DNA of 64,000 bases from Chaetorhynchus papuensis (lineage: Eukaryota > Chordata > Aves > Passeriformes > Rhipiduridae), in NCBI GenBank assembly GCA_013396525.1, contig VWYX01000010.1, positions 2,401,631 through 2,465,630 of the forward strand. The letters are read 5' to 3'. The stretch's first letter is position 1. Every line of letters begins with the position of its first letter. Made by a program: the position numbers and the translations under genes. Below the pieces are notes generated by a model. That model was not told where the DNA came from and searched no databases. It worked only from the letters and a program-made list of their open reading frames with translations. This document shows positions 38,057 through 50,293 of this stretch, in pieces.

Positions 38057-38076
38057 TTTTTTTTTTTTTTTTTTTT
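38057..38076. repeat. Poly-T run (20 T)
   Basis: Homopolymer in the FN2-FN3 intron with no recognised element attached. Confidence 0.95.
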
Positions 38077-38860
38077 ACAAATAAGCCCTCCATTATATAT
38101 GTGTAGCTTAACCCTTACTTTGGGGATATTAGAGCCTATATAAAACAAAATCTTGCTGACATCTGTGACTTACAAGTTCCGTTTAGATGCTTCAAAGCTT
38201 TCATGCCTTAAGTGTATTCTGATCTTTGGAGAGAGATTATAAAAATGAATAATTTGTTCTTAAAAAAACTGTTCAGAGGAATTTTTGTTTTCTTAGTACA
38301 GCAGAATTGTTCTTTTGAAATGGGTGTATGAGTGGCTTCTTACTTTGCAGGTCAGCTGAAACTCCACTATTGGTGAAACTTAGATTTTTAATTAAAATAT
38401 TGCAGTTGTTTTCAGCAGTGCTTTCTTAATGATAAAAACACACCATTTTCACAAATTCTATAATCAGAAAAGAGCTGAGCCTTTTGAATAAAAGGAGATC
38501 AATTCCAGAAGTTAAGGAAGTCCTTATTCTGCATTTTGGGCCAAAGGAATAGATTCTGTTGAGGATGGAGTCAGGACTGGTCTGTTATGTAGGTTAATTG
38601 ATCTACCAAATTTTAGAATAAAGAAATAAGTTTTAGTGTGATATTTTCTCTTTTTTTTTTTTTTTCTTTGATAGAAAACAAAATTGATTTGTGTCCAGTT
38701 TAGCTGCTCAGGACACACTTTCTAAGTATCTTCTCATAACTCCTTTCTGGGCTTAAACTGGTCAGAAGAATGTGTACTCTGAGCAACTTATTTTATCCTG
38801 TGTGTACCATGAAAATTTGGAGTTTTGAACTGTCTGGGTTTGGTTTTATTTCATTTTGTG

Positions 38861-38906
38861 TCATTTCATTTCATTTCATTTCATTTCATTTCATTTCATT
38901 TCATTT
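38861..38906. repeat. (ATTTC)n pentanucleotide array
   Basis: About nine uninterrupted copies of TCATT in the FN2-FN3 intron. The lack of decay suggests recent expansion or ongoing length change. Confidence 0.97.
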
Positions 38907-39537
38907 TTAATCTGCGAAGAGACGATAGCTACTGAAGGAGTTAAGTTAACCTTGTTTTTGTTCTGAGCTTAGGTAGAAAGACAGGAGACATATGCACATG
39001 GTCTATTGGATAGTGGATTATTGGAGAAAGAGAGAAAAAAATGAATAAATATTCAGGGAAATGAATGTGTACCTGTAAGCATATGCTTCTTTAGAAAAAT
39101 CTTAAAATACCAAACACATTGTTAGTTTTAAACAAAGGATTCTCTATGATTTGAAAACTGAGGTTTTCTACAGTTATAAAAGGCTAACGTTTTGAACATA
39201 GGAAAAAAGGCAGTAATGAAAAGGTTAAGTATCTGACTCACAGGGCATATAAATGGAGCCTTAGATTAAACAAAATTAATGTTTCTGAGTTCTTATGGTA
39301 AAAAAAGATTAGAAGTTCAAAAGAAGAGTTGGTAGCAAGGGACTACTGCTCTGTGTTGTAGCAAGCTGGCTACTTTACCAGACATTTTTTTTCGTGAACA
39401 CATGAATGGGATGCCTGATGTCGCTGAAACTCCACAGCCTTGGGTCTTTGTGAAGCATTCCGTGAAACGGACATCCACATGAGAAGAGTTGAGAGCATGT
39501 AGCTAGAAAGTCAGCTCAAAGCAAGAAAGCTGGTGGA

Positions 39538-39890
39538 AGAATCACAGAATATTTAGGTTTTAAAGGGATCTCTGGAGATCATCCAGTCCAACTCCTCTGC
39601 CAAGGCAGGGTCACCCAGAGCAGGTGACAAAGGAACACATCCAGGTGGGTTTTGGATGTCTCTAGATAGGGAAACTCCACAACCTCCCTGGGCAGCCTGT
39701 TCCAGTGTTCTGCCACCCTCAATATAAAGAAATTTTTCATCAGGTTGAGTTCAGCTTCTTGTGCTTTAGTGTATGGCCACTGCTGTTCATTCTATCTCTG
39801 GCCACCGCTGAAAAGAGTCTGACACCATCCTTGTGGCACCCACCTTTGAGAAACTTATATGTACTGATGCTGATGTGGGGTACAGGATAG
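39538..39890 (-). mobile_element. CR1 LINE 3' end, 5'-truncated, minus strand
   Basis: The segment opens with AGAATCACAGAATATTTAGG, the reverse complement of a CR1 3' terminus. It continues with the standard CR1 3'-UTR (GATCATCCAGTCCAACTCC, CCACAACCTCCCTGGGCAGC, TGTTCCAGTGTTCTGCCACC). It ends near 39890 in the C-terminal ORF2 region. About 350 bases, typical of the severe 5' truncation of this family. It sits in the FN2-FN3 intron, antisense to PTPRD. Confidence 0.9.
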
Positions 39891-42149
39891 CTTTTTAACT
39901 GACTTAAATTTTAACATTTCCCTCAAGGGATATTTCTGGTCAGGTAGGAAAGACTATTTCAGCTTTTGAATTACTCCCCTACTCTCAATGCACAGGTAAC
40001 TTCTGTTTAGTGTCCTAGTCTCTATTTTACTTCATTTAAATGCTAACGTGATGAGTTCAATATTGAGGATCTTACCTTCACACAGTGATAATTTATCTCT
40101 TCACTGTGTTCTCTAGTCATTCAGACAAGACTAGGTGGACTCTAAGACTGACCAACATGTTTATTTTATTCTCTTGGCTCCCACTGTGTCAGTTAGAGAT
40201 ATTATTTGAAGAAAGCAATTTATGGATTTCTGATTACTTTTCACATAATATGCTATGCTTTTTTTAAATCTAAAATGTACAGTAGTTAATTATTTTGAGT
40301 ACTTTGGTTCTTTGTTTGGTACTGTAAAGCTGCAAGCCTCAGCTATCTTCAGACACATTTGAAGAGGTTATTTCAGCTGTAGCAGAGAGACAGGGGAAGA
40401 GCGCAATGCACATATTACCCATTTTATTTTGTATGTTATTCATTTTATTTTTTAATTATATTCTATTAGAACTTGTTATTTCAAAAAATACATGTATTAT
40501 TACTCTGGAGCACAGTAGCTCTTCAGTTTAAGAGCTCCTTCTGTAGAGTTTCATGTTTCTGTCAGAGAAATCAGGAGCACAAACTCTTGGTCCATTTAGG
40601 TTCCCTACTGACTGTAAATCTTCTTGGTGGATCTATTGTCCTTTGCAAAGCTGATTTCTTATTGGACTCATTGAGTTTTACTCGAGGTATGGATTTCACC
40701 CTAGCAATGTCATGGGGCACTTTCTGTCCAGGAGACTCTCCTCTTTTTTTCCATTATCACTTGCAAACCCAGCATGGTCCTGGAGTGGTTTTCTGGTTAC
40801 CTCAGCCAGCTGAGGAGCTGTGCAGGGAACTAAAGTGCCTTTCTGAGGTCCTGGTTTGTGATCCTCTTCTGGCACTTTAATCAGGGACGGAGATAGAACC
40901 ACATACGCAGGACAAGGTCCAGCAGTCTGTGTTTGTTCCTGGTTATGCAGCAATGAACATGGAGGACTAGGCAAGTGAAAATGTAGAACTTGGTGTGAAG
41001 TTTTGGGAAATGTAGGACAAATGGGTTTTTTTCTTTGTTTTGTTATTGCATTGTAGTCTTTCATTCTGTGTCCTAGAAGAGATACACTTGGAGCGCACAG
41101 AAGTTAGGGGTTTTAATGTACTTTTGTAGAGCATATTGCCCTCAAAGCAGAAAAGACAGTATTGAGAGAATGCTCATGCAAAACCATCCCATTTAGTGAG
41201 CTGCCCATGTGCAGCACTAATATGGAGTTAGATTTGACATATGAAATTAAAAACACTTCAGTAAGAGTATAAAGTCCACTTGCATACACTTTGCAGTTTC
41301 TCTAGGGTTTTTTCTCTCTCTGAAGGCGACCAGTAGCTTCTGTCAGCTCCAGCTTGGCTTAGCTCCCACATGCCACTGAAGATTTTTTGAACAGATGTTG
41401 TGCATTCTAGGCATAAATCCTGAATGGTTTAAAAGTTAATTGTTGCACTTCCTTAACTGGTACTTTTCCTTTGGCTTAAGTACTGAGTTCCATACCAGAG
41501 TTCATCAGCAGTAAAGTGTCTTTAGTTTCTGTTACTTTGGTTTTGTTTTCTTTCTTCTTCATCTTCTTGTATCTGTTTGGAGCAATGCAGATTTCCCTGT
41601 CACCTTTTTCTTCTGTCAGTGTTTTCAGCATCAGAGTTGGCTAACTGTGGTTAAAAAAATGTGAGGGGAGACTAGATTTTGAAGCAAGATATTATTTTGA
41701 CAAACAGCATTTGGAGAAGTCCAATTAGTCATCAGCTTGTCTTATAAAATGATTGAGAATTGCAGACATAAGATGACAAAGGGTTTGGGTTTTTTTTAAA
41801 GGAATACTTGGAGAATGAGGGTCTTAAAACATGCAGAGAGACAGGAAATACCCTTAGTTCTCCATCTGCTGCCATATTTATCATAACAGATGGTACCAGC
41901 CTTCATATGAGTCACTTGACTGATCCTTTACTATTACTGCCTGGCTGTGTTCTACAATTCATGTATCCATACATTAAGTACAGATGATAGCTTCACAGGA
42001 CAATTCAGGCTGGCAGGATGATTATCTGGGGAGGTGTCCAGCCACAGCCACTGCCCAGAGCAGGCTCAGCTCTGGGGTCAGACTGAGCTTCTTAGGGCTT
42101 CACCTGTTTGAGGTGTAAAACCCCCAGGGCTGGTACGGTCCTTGGGCCC

Positions 42150-42345
42150 TGGCTGCATTTCTGTGTTGTCCTGAGCCTCTCATGTTTCAGCTTGTGCCAT
42201 TGCCTCTCATCTCCCACGCTCTGTGAAGAGCCTGGCTGCATCTCTTCCATCCCTTCTGTCACTGCTGGGAGTGCTGTTGAGAGCCATCCCTTCTCCCAGC
42301 TGAACCATTCCCAGCACTGCAGCCTCTCCTTGCAAAATTAGAATC
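42150..42345 (-). mobile_element. CR1 LINE fragment, strongly diverged, minus strand
   Basis: CAGCTTGTGCCATTGCCTCT, GAAGAGCCTGGCTGCATCTC and CCCAGCTGAACCATTCCCAG line up in order with the reverse complement of the C-terminal ORF2/3'-UTR region of CR1. Divergence is higher than in the 39.5-kb copy, so it is older. A GC-richer flank from about 42030 may belong to it, but I cannot align it. Confidence 0.7.
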
Positions 42346-42533
42346 TGTCAAAAACACTTTGTTGATGTTTCCTGTAATGGCTCCTCGTGCTTTGGGATCA
42401 TTTCCCCTTTGCACGTTGCAGGACTCAGGCAGTGGTGTCTTTTTAGACCAGAAACCTTTTAGAAACACATCTAATTAGTCCTATCCCTTTTTATTCCTGT
42501 AAAATAATTGGTCTCCCATTACTCTAACTCATT

Positions 42534-42558
42534 AAAAAAAAAAAAAAAAAAAAAAAAA
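42534..42558. repeat. Poly-A run (25 A)
   Basis: Homopolymer in the FN2-FN3 intron. Upstream sequence is not recognised as a retrocopy, though the diverged CR1 fragment ends about 190 bases before it. Confidence 0.95.
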
Positions 42559-43896
42559 GGAATGGTGGAAACTTGCAATGTCCACCCAGGAGCTTGAATA
42601 TGCACCTCATGTAGAAAGGTTCTGTCTGTTGAAAATTAGATATCAAATCTGTACCAGAATACACAAGGGCAGTGTTCTTCTCAAATTGATATTCTGTAGA
42701 AGTCTGGGGAAGATAAAAGTCAAAATACCAAATTACTTTCACAGTTTGCTCTCTGGAGTTTTTAGGTCTTTTACTGTACTAAAGAAAAATACTTGCAATA
42801 CTGTAATAGAATTCTTCCCCGATAAATGTTTGTGAGACCATCATTATTGTCACATCCTACTTCTCACACCTGTTCTCAGTATGTGCTAAGAAGAACATCT
42901 TTTTATTTTTCCCCTGAAAAAATGAGAGCATGTCACATTTTACTCTCGAACAGCTAGAAATGCTGTGGAAAATTGTTTCATGCCTTATCAACAGCAGTAT
43001 TAACTGAAAGTAATGTTTTAGAACTTGGGTGCCAAAACCATCGTACACAATCCAATGATATGTTTTACTGTCTTTTCCCAGTCAACCTCATTATTTGCTT
43101 TACATTTGAAGAAGTAAATGAGGATAACATTTACTCATTAGTGTGGATAATTTCTGTGACCACTGCACAAGATATAACACAGAGAATGTTCTTGACTAGT
43201 GCAATCAAAATTGCATTTTGCTTCTTGCAATTAGAAAGTGTTGTCACTAGAAATTCAGCTGTAGTCTTAAAAATGCCAGTCATTAAAGGGTGGAAATATA
43301 TCACTTAATGAGAAATGAACTGAATATCTCTTCACTAGGTTATAACTTCCTCAGGTTACACAAGCTGGCTATTGTATGTGGGTGTCTTGTTAAAGACCAG
43401 GATGTGCTTACTATCTTCTATTTATGAGCCAAGCAAAAAAATTTCATATTTGGAAATGCATGTAATAATTTTAACACTTTATTCTAGGCTGTTTCAGCCA
43501 ATCATATGTTCTACTAGCTTTTACTAATACACACACAAATATATAGATGTATATATTGGCCATTTCACACATAGGTTATTACATTGCTGGTATTCAACAC
43601 CAGGCATCTCTCCAATTGCATTCCAGTTCTGTTTGCATTACTTACACTGCAAAAACATTTATTTGAAGTCCGTTATAATTTTTAACATGCGAATTAAATG
43701 TATCATTACTCTTTTTCTGTGCTCAGATAAATTTATTCTGTAGTGAATCAATTTGTTTAAGCTCAATTTGTTTAAGCTCAGTAAGGTAAATACAGGTAAT
43801 ATTGCATGCCGCATTCAGATAATATTTTAAAAGATTTGAAAATATTGAAGTATCCAAATAAAACTCAAAACTCAAACTGCTCAACTTTTTCTTCAG

Positions 43897-44030
43897 TGCC
43901 TGGCCAACCACTGAACTTCAAAGCAGAACCTGAGTCGGAAACAAGCATATTGCTTTCCTGGACACCTCCACGCTCTGATACCATTTCCAGCTATGAACTG
44001 GTTTACAAAGATGGGGAGCATGGGGAGGAA
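43897..44030 (+). CDS. PTPRD: PTPRD exon: FN3 domain 3, first half
   Basis: This 134-nt exon (enters phase 1, leaves phase 0) has acceptor TTTTCTTCAG and donor GTAAGT. It reads VPGQPLNFKAEPESE, LLSWTPPRSD, then YELVYKDGEHGEE. It holds the first strands of the third FN3 repeat with the conserved Trp (SWTPP) and Tyr (YELVY). Its terminal Glu-Glu joins in frame to Gln-Arg of the next exon. The 7.9-kb intron before it is the largest between exons of the window. Confidence 0.96.
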
Positions 44031-45315
44031 GTAAGTGGCAAGACTGTACATCTTTTTAATGATCTTTAATAAGTTGGACATAAAATGCAGCAATGGTTTA
44101 AATTTCATGGTTAGTAACTTGTTTTAGTAGAAACGCCTTGATATTTAGGTTTGTTAAGCCTAGCGGTTAGCCTAGTGACAGACTGAAAGTCTATGAACAG
44201 CAGAAAATGCTGTCAGTGGTTACCAGACAGTGGAATTTTGCTGTAGATGGCAATGAATCCTCCACAAAAATTCCATCCAGTTTCAGACATTGATTATGTC
44301 TCTCTGAGCCTGTTCCTCTGTAAAGGCCTGTTCCTTCGTGAAGGCTTAGGAGCAAAAATGTTTGGGGGCATTTTATAGACCCATTAAGTCTTTTTTTGAA
44401 CTTGAACTTTGAAATTTATTTTCAGCCTTAGATATTTTTTTTCTCTGTGCCATTGTGGAATAATTCCTGAGCTTTTCTAATCTTTCAATAACAGTTGAGA
44501 AGAAAACAGGAGTTTCTTTCTAAAGACTAAAACCTGCAACAGACTTTTCCTGTGCCATTACTTCATAAAGAATTTTCAGTTTGTGGGCTTCTATTGTGTT
44601 TGTAGCATAACTTTAGCATAAACTGCTCCTCTGGTAGGGAAAACATGGTATTACCAGGTGTTAACAGAGAAAAGAAAGAAGCCAGGAGTCTCAGATGGCA
44701 ACAGGAAAGTGTCAGCCTCATTGGTTTCTCCTGCATCTTCAAGTCATTGCTGATGCTACAACTGAGCTTATGTTTATGGCAGCTTCACACAAACACTGTG
44801 AATTCATAAGCTTATTTTGTGGGAGGGGGCCACGTCCATATTTCACTTCCAAATAGGATTCAGGACGCTGCTTAATAAGCTACCCTAGAAGAATTTGGTT
44901 TTAATAATTTGAACACAAATTTAGCTGCAAGATTAAACCCAAGATTACTTACACTGTAAAATCACAGTTGTGAAAGATAGCTATATGCAAGGCTTTGTTT
45001 TATGCGGTATTGTCTGAAAACACTTTCGTACTTTGTGTATAGCTATTTTTTCCTCAGTCAAGCTGGGTTTGTGGCTCTGAGTTTTACCCATTAAATTGTT
45101 GACTTTAACAAACTGTTTCTTAATGCATGTTTGTTAAAAGTAATGTATTCCATTTTTGGTTTAGTTTAGTTTGGTTTTGTTCTGCTCTATTTTCTTGAAC
45201 TTAAGTTTTTCTCTATGGTTTTACCAGAGTATAAAATCATTTCTTCTGTAGGCAATATATGGAATTGAGGATCTCTGAACACTAATCAAGACACTCTCTT
45301 ATTGTCTGCCTTTAG
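44031..45315 (+). other. PTPRD intron within FN3 repeat 3
   Basis: About 1.3 kb of AT-rich intron. Nothing else seen apart from a short duplicated motif (CCTGTTCCT near 44308 and 44328). Confidence 0.85.
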
Positions 45316-45460
45316 CAACGGGTTTCCACGGAACCCACCACATCGTATCGCCTGCAAGGCTTGAGGCCAAACAGCCTGTACTTGTTCCGCCTAGCTGCAC
45401 GGTCTCCTCAAGGCCTGGGTGCTTCTACAGCAGAAATCTCTGCGAGAACCATGCAGTCAA
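45316..45460 (+). CDS. PTPRD: PTPRD exon: FN3 domain 3, second half
   Basis: This 145-nt exon (phase 0 in, phase 1 out) has acceptor CTGCCTTTAG and donor GTAGGT. It begins QRVSTEPTTSYRLQGL and ends AEISARTMQS plus one base (A). It completes FN3, including the SLYLFRLAARS strand and the GLGASTAE turn. Its last base A makes Lys with the FN4 exon (QS-K-PSAPP), or Met when spliced directly to the FN8 exon (QS-M-FAKNF). The latter junction is the one I recall for the short human PTPRD isoforms, so this exon is the upstream partner of the FN4-FN7 skip. Confidence 0.96.
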
Positions 45461-48400
45461 GTAGGTGTCTTTCCTTGAAATATTTATTCCCTTTGCCTCT
45501 GTTTCTTAAGGAGATTAATCTCAGTAGTGCAGGGAGGCAGCAACAGAGAAAAAAGCAAAATGCAGTATTCATGTTGCTTGATACAGCAAAAGAATGCTTA
45601 AAATGTGTCTTTTTGGGGTGATCAGCTTAATATATGAGTGGCTTTTAAACAGCTTCAAAAAACAACCTATGTAAACCAGTGTCTAAGGAGGCAATATAAT
45701 GTTGGCATAATAAAATTTTATCTTATAATAAGGTAAAATGTTGTATTGTGCCATAGGTGTACATTAATAACAGTCCTTAACCAAAAAAATTCCACCTCCC
45801 CAGTATGCACAATTCGTAGGTTGTTTCTGTAGCATCTCCCTGATGTGCAAAAAATTTTAGTGAATCAGGTTGAATATTTCAGACTATACCAGATATTTCT
45901 TAACAACTCTTCCATAGTATCTTATCATTTTGATTTTGTTCAATTTTCTTAATCTGGGCTTTTTATGGTGTTCAGTCATTTTCCACCTGGAGAAGAACAA
46001 TTTTCTCACTGGACGCTTATGGAAACTGTATCATGGAACTCATCATATTTGCCAGGAAATGAGATGTAAAAATTTGTCAGGGACTTACATATACACCTTA
46101 AAACATTTAAATTAAGACTTAACTGAAACAATCAGCTATTCAGCAATGACGTCCAGAAGCATTATTCTTGCCTGATAAGTTATGCTTTCCTGACAGTTTG
46201 CATTACGTGTCATTTTAAAACTTAGTACAGTTCTATTTGTGTTTGTTTTAAATTAAATTGCCTGTTCTTAAAGTAAGATTATTCAAAACAGAAAATTCAG
46301 TTTCTCAGTTGACATGAGTCTTTTTAATTTGCAGTCATGACATGTGATTACACAGTCATTCCTTGTTAGTGTTATATATTAATATCAATTAGTGTGACTG
46401 GAGACACAGTGCTGCTCACCTTTAAGCAAAGCTAAATGTGTTTCTGAAGCATTTCTAAGGCACTTGGAATAAGCATAAAAACATTTATATAACACAAGGT
46501 TAGTTTTAGAGATAGTGGCAAAGCAACTTTTCAGTTTAGTAATTCAGAATTAATAATTTGATTAAGAAATAGGTATTTATTTATTCCGGGAGCTATTTCA
46601 ACTATTTAGCATGCTCATTATCTTATATTGGGTGAAGATTGCTTAGACTCATACAAAGTAAACATCTAGGGGCCAAGGCTGCATTTTCCATATACAAGCC
46701 TATTGCCATTTCTTCTTGAAGACTATGTTACGTTTTTCTCAGCCTTGTGTCTTCAGATAGTAGCAAAATCCAGTTGATGCAAAATTTACTTTTTTTTTTG
46801 CAAAAAATGTGCAATTAAGAAAAACATATATGCCTTAATAAAGCTGGTTAAAGTAGTCTTCAAATTATCCTTAGTTACATAAGTGCAATATTTTGCATTT
46901 TCAGAGTGTAATGGATTAAAAATTAATAAACTTCTGTGGTTTTATTAGTGATGTTCACCAGAATGTGCTACAGCCTTTCATCTTGGTATCAGAGGAAAAT
47001 GCTGCAGGGATTTATTTCTTTTTTGTAAGACCCTTAAGGGACATTTTACATCTATTTTCCGTCCTGCACAAGTTAATGGTAGAAGGGGATCCATTTGTTT
47101 TGACTACTTGGTTACTGAATTACTCTGTAAAAACAACCCCAGATGTGATAATTCTCATGTGTTTTCCCATCCACCTCCTCTAGTTCATTGAAATACTAGT
47201 AAATTCCCTCCTGTCTTCCCTTCGGAAGAGCAGTGTGCCATACTGAGTAAAAAGCCATTGATCCCTGTAGAAAGAGCTGTAGGGAACTGAAAGATACCTG
47301 TGTAAATGCAGTAGGTCACAGCAGGATCCTAGGCCTTCTCTGTTGTTTTAATTTTGTTTGATGTGACTATTATGAGGATGTATAAGTACCCGTTTGTTTC
47401 TTTTTTCCCTTAAGAAGTGGGAAGAAAAGGTGGAGAGAGGGATATAAAGGGGGATAAAGGTCTCGCACACAAAATTTATGTTTTCCTTACAAGACAGGAG
47501 GCAGAAACAGGAAAGGAGTTCACATCCCTTCCTTCTGCTAGTGAGTTTGAATTACGGCTCCTTTTTTTGGTGCTCTAAATGATCTTCTAGTAAGCAGAGA
47601 TTTTGCTAAGTCAAAGTGCATTTAAGCACATAAATGCATACCTAACTTTCAGTACTTGGTTTGCCTCACTGAAAGCAGTGGAATGACATATATGCTTAAA
47701 TGCTCTGAAGCTTGGAAAAGGTAAATATGCTAACATACTCCTTTGAGAACAAATGAGTAACGATGAGCGTTTCTGCTCTAGAAGATTGGTGATGGTGACA
47801 GGAGATGAAACAAATGAGTTTCTTCAGAAACTCTCATTCTGATGTGCTGAGCTTGTAAACTCTTTGTAAAATGAATACCTGCTTTCTTTACACGTTGTTT
47901 TGGGTAGATTTTTTTTTTTCCTATAGAAGTAATAGACATTATTGGTAGGATTAATTCTTTGCTAGCAAAGGTGTCTCCAAGAGAAGTTAAAAAAATAAAA
48001 CTGACAGCTGATCTAGGGTAAGTACAAGTTACAGTCAGAATCAACAAGCCTGTCACTTTTTCCGGGTAGGTAAATCTTTGACTAAGACTTTCTTCATCTT
48101 GTATGGACTGCATGCTCTAGTATGTTAGCTACAATAAATGTTTCAGTAAATGCTTTCATTTTAAATGTAATTTATGGTTGATTTGTGTCAGGCAGACTCA
48201 TTTAAAAAAAAAGCGGCAATTTATGAGAGTGGAAAGGCTGCAAAAATGGCAACCTATGGAGCAATTTCTAGCAATTATTGCAAGTTTTTAGCAGTTCTGT
48301 TAAAAGAGATTTTCTTTCTTAAGGAAAGTAAAGCCACTTGAACGGGATATGTCTAAATTTGTAAGTAAATACATGTCACGTGTTATTTAAAATACTACAG

Positions 48401-48769
48401 CTTGCACTAATTGCAAGGATTATAAAGATAGATCAGTAGTCATACAAGTGTCACGTTTTTGTTTTATTTCAAGAAGAATTTTAATTACAGGTAGGTAATA
48501 TTATTTTGAGGCTTCATTTTCGTATATTTCCCCTACATCCGTTTTCACCATTTAGTTGGTCTATTCATTTTCAGTTTCCTCATGTAAATAAGCCAAGGTG
48601 CATATGATTATCTGACGTTTTGCTTTTTTGAGTTTCTACTTTTTTTTTGTTTATTTATTATTTTCATTTGGTTCTCTTTTATTTATTTTTATTTTTTTCT
48701 TTTGTTCATTTTTTTCAATCACTTCTATCCTTCCACTCAAATCCTCCTTTAACCCACTACTGAAATTAG
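45461..48769 (+). other. PTPRD intron FN3-FN4
   Basis: About 3.3 kb. Ends in an extreme T-rich tract (about 48620-48720) before the FN4 acceptor. No repeats of a known family recognised. Confidence 0.82.
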
Positions 48770-49075
48770 AGCCATCAGCTCCTCCTCAAGACATTAGTTG
48801 CACAAGCCCCAGCTCCACTAGCATTTTGGTAAGTTGGAAACCTCCACCGGTGGAAAAACAGAATGGCATTATCACTGCATACTCCATCAAGTACATTGGG
48901 ATTGATGGAGAAGATGTCAAGCCCCATGAAATTTTGGGAATTTCCTCGGACAGTACCCAGTACCTTTTGGAACAGCTGGAAAAATGGACTGAGTACCGGA
49001 TCTCTGTGACTGCTCATACTGATGTTGGACCTGGCCCAGAGAGCTTAGCAGTATTGATTCGGACAGATGAAGATG
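48770..49075 (+). CDS. PTPRD: PTPRD exon: FN3 domain 4
   Basis: A 306-nt exon (phase 1 to 1) has acceptor CTGAAATTAG after a long T-rich tract, and donor GTATGT. It encodes the fourth FN3 repeat: PSAPPQDISCTSP, LVSWKPPPVEKQNG, YSIKYIGIDGED, and TEYRISVTAHTDVGPGPES. It is the first of the five exons of the optional FN4-FN7 block. Compared with the mammalian protein as I recall it, the stretch around YIGIDGEDVKP and ISSDSTQY shows several conservative replacements, so this repeat seems freer to vary than FN1-FN2. Confidence 0.96.
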
Positions 49076-50099
49076 GTATGTTGCCTCCACTACATCAGTT
49101 TGCACCTCTATGGCTCTGTCATCTGCTGTCTTTTGTATAGGCTAACAGTAATTTTTCCTGCTCCTCTTTTTTTTCCCCAAATATAACCAGATATTGTCGC
49201 CCTTTGAGCTTTTTAACCAAAGACTGTTCTTTCTACACCGTTTTTCTATTTGGTATTTTTGTATTTTTTTTTTTTTTAATCAGAAAATACATTTTTTTGC
49301 AAGTGACATGAATCTGCTGCTCCTTTGAGCCCATACATATCCTTCTTGCTTCTCCTTTAATGTAAAAATAACTCTTAGGGAAAACACTTTCTGCCTTTTC
49401 CTTGATTTTACAGTCATTGTCATTTTTAAAGAGTTATGTCTATAAACTTTTTTTCAGGTCTTGGTTTTTTGGTTCTTTGGTTTGTTTTTTTTTAACTGCT
49501 TTCTTCTTCCATATTGTGCTTTTTGATTTGAGGGGGTTTTTTGGGTTGTGGTTTTTTTGGTTGGCTTTTTTTTTTTTAGCTTTGTTTTTTGATCTTGGAA
49601 AACTGATGCTGCACACATTTTCTTTTCTTCCATTCTTGAAAGTGACAGAAGACAGCCTTGTAATCAGCCTTCTTTTTATCCTGAGGAAAAAACCAAACCA
49701 AAATAAAACATAGAACTTGACAAACAAAAAAAAAAAAAAAGGGAAACTTTTTAAAAATCTTTTGTGGTTTTGTTGCTATTACAGTATTATTATTTCAATG
49801 ATCAAAATACCTCTTTGTACTATAATGCTTTGAATCTCAAAGCATCTTCCTTGGCTTTTGTACATTTTTACATGTTTTTCTATTTCTCTAATACTCCTTT
49901 TTCTTCCATTTTTTGCATCAGTCATGTTTTTTGATCTTTTCACTGAAAGGTAGAGCAGATTGGTTGAGCATTTTCATTTGCTGAATGATTTGTGTTCTTC
50001 AAAGACAACCTAGTGAGTCTGCCCTCTTTTTAAAAAAAGCGAAAGACATGGGTGGGACAGTTGCCTGTAATTCTCTTCTGTCCAATGATGTTGTTCCAG
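49076..50099 (+). other. PTPRD intron FN4-FN5
   Basis: About 1.0 kb. The segment 49440-49600 is almost only T and G on this strand (runs of T separated by GG). An A run lies at 49727-49740. Confidence 0.85.
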
Positions 50100-50293
50100 T
50101 TCCTAGTGGTCCTCCTCGCAAAGTCGAGGTAGAGGCTGTCAACTCTACTGCTGTTAAAGTCTCATGGCGCTCGCCTGTGCCCAATAAGCAGCACGGCCAG
50201 ATACGAGGATACCAGGTCCATTACGTGAGGATGGAAAACGGAGAGCCAAAGGGTCAGCCTATGCTAAAGGACATCATGCTGGCGGATGCGCAG
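50100..50293 (+). CDS. PTPRD: PTPRD exon: FN3 domain 5, first part
   Basis: This 194-nt exon (phase 1 in, phase 0 out) has acceptor TTGTTCCAG and donor GTAATT. It reads VPSGPPRKVEVEAVN, VKVSWRSPVPNKQHG, QVHYVRMENGEP, and ends MLADAQ. It supplies strands A to C' of FN5, with the conserved Trp (VSWRSP) and the Tyr of GYQVHY. The exon stops between Gln and Trp, where the 27-nt microexon (starting with Trp) can be inserted or skipped without changing frame. Confidence 0.96.

Larger units (their letters stand above)
36022..43896 (+). other. PTPRD intron FN2-FN3
   Basis: The largest intron between exons here, 7.9 kb. It holds two minus-strand CR1 fragments, a T run (38057-38076), the ATTTC pentamer array (38861-38906), an A run (42534-42558) and a 15-base tandem duplication (43748-43777, TCAATTTGTTTAAGC twice). 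No exon-like sequence recognised. Confidence 0.82.

Noticed and set aside
38861..38906. Regularly spaced short repeats as a CRISPR-like array
   Set aside because: Continuous pentamer units without spacers, in a eukaryotic intron.
40473..41064. Overlapping 135-codon plus and 122-codon minus frames
   Set aside because: No recognisable domain, overlap on both strands, no splice context. Most likely chance open sequence in an intron.
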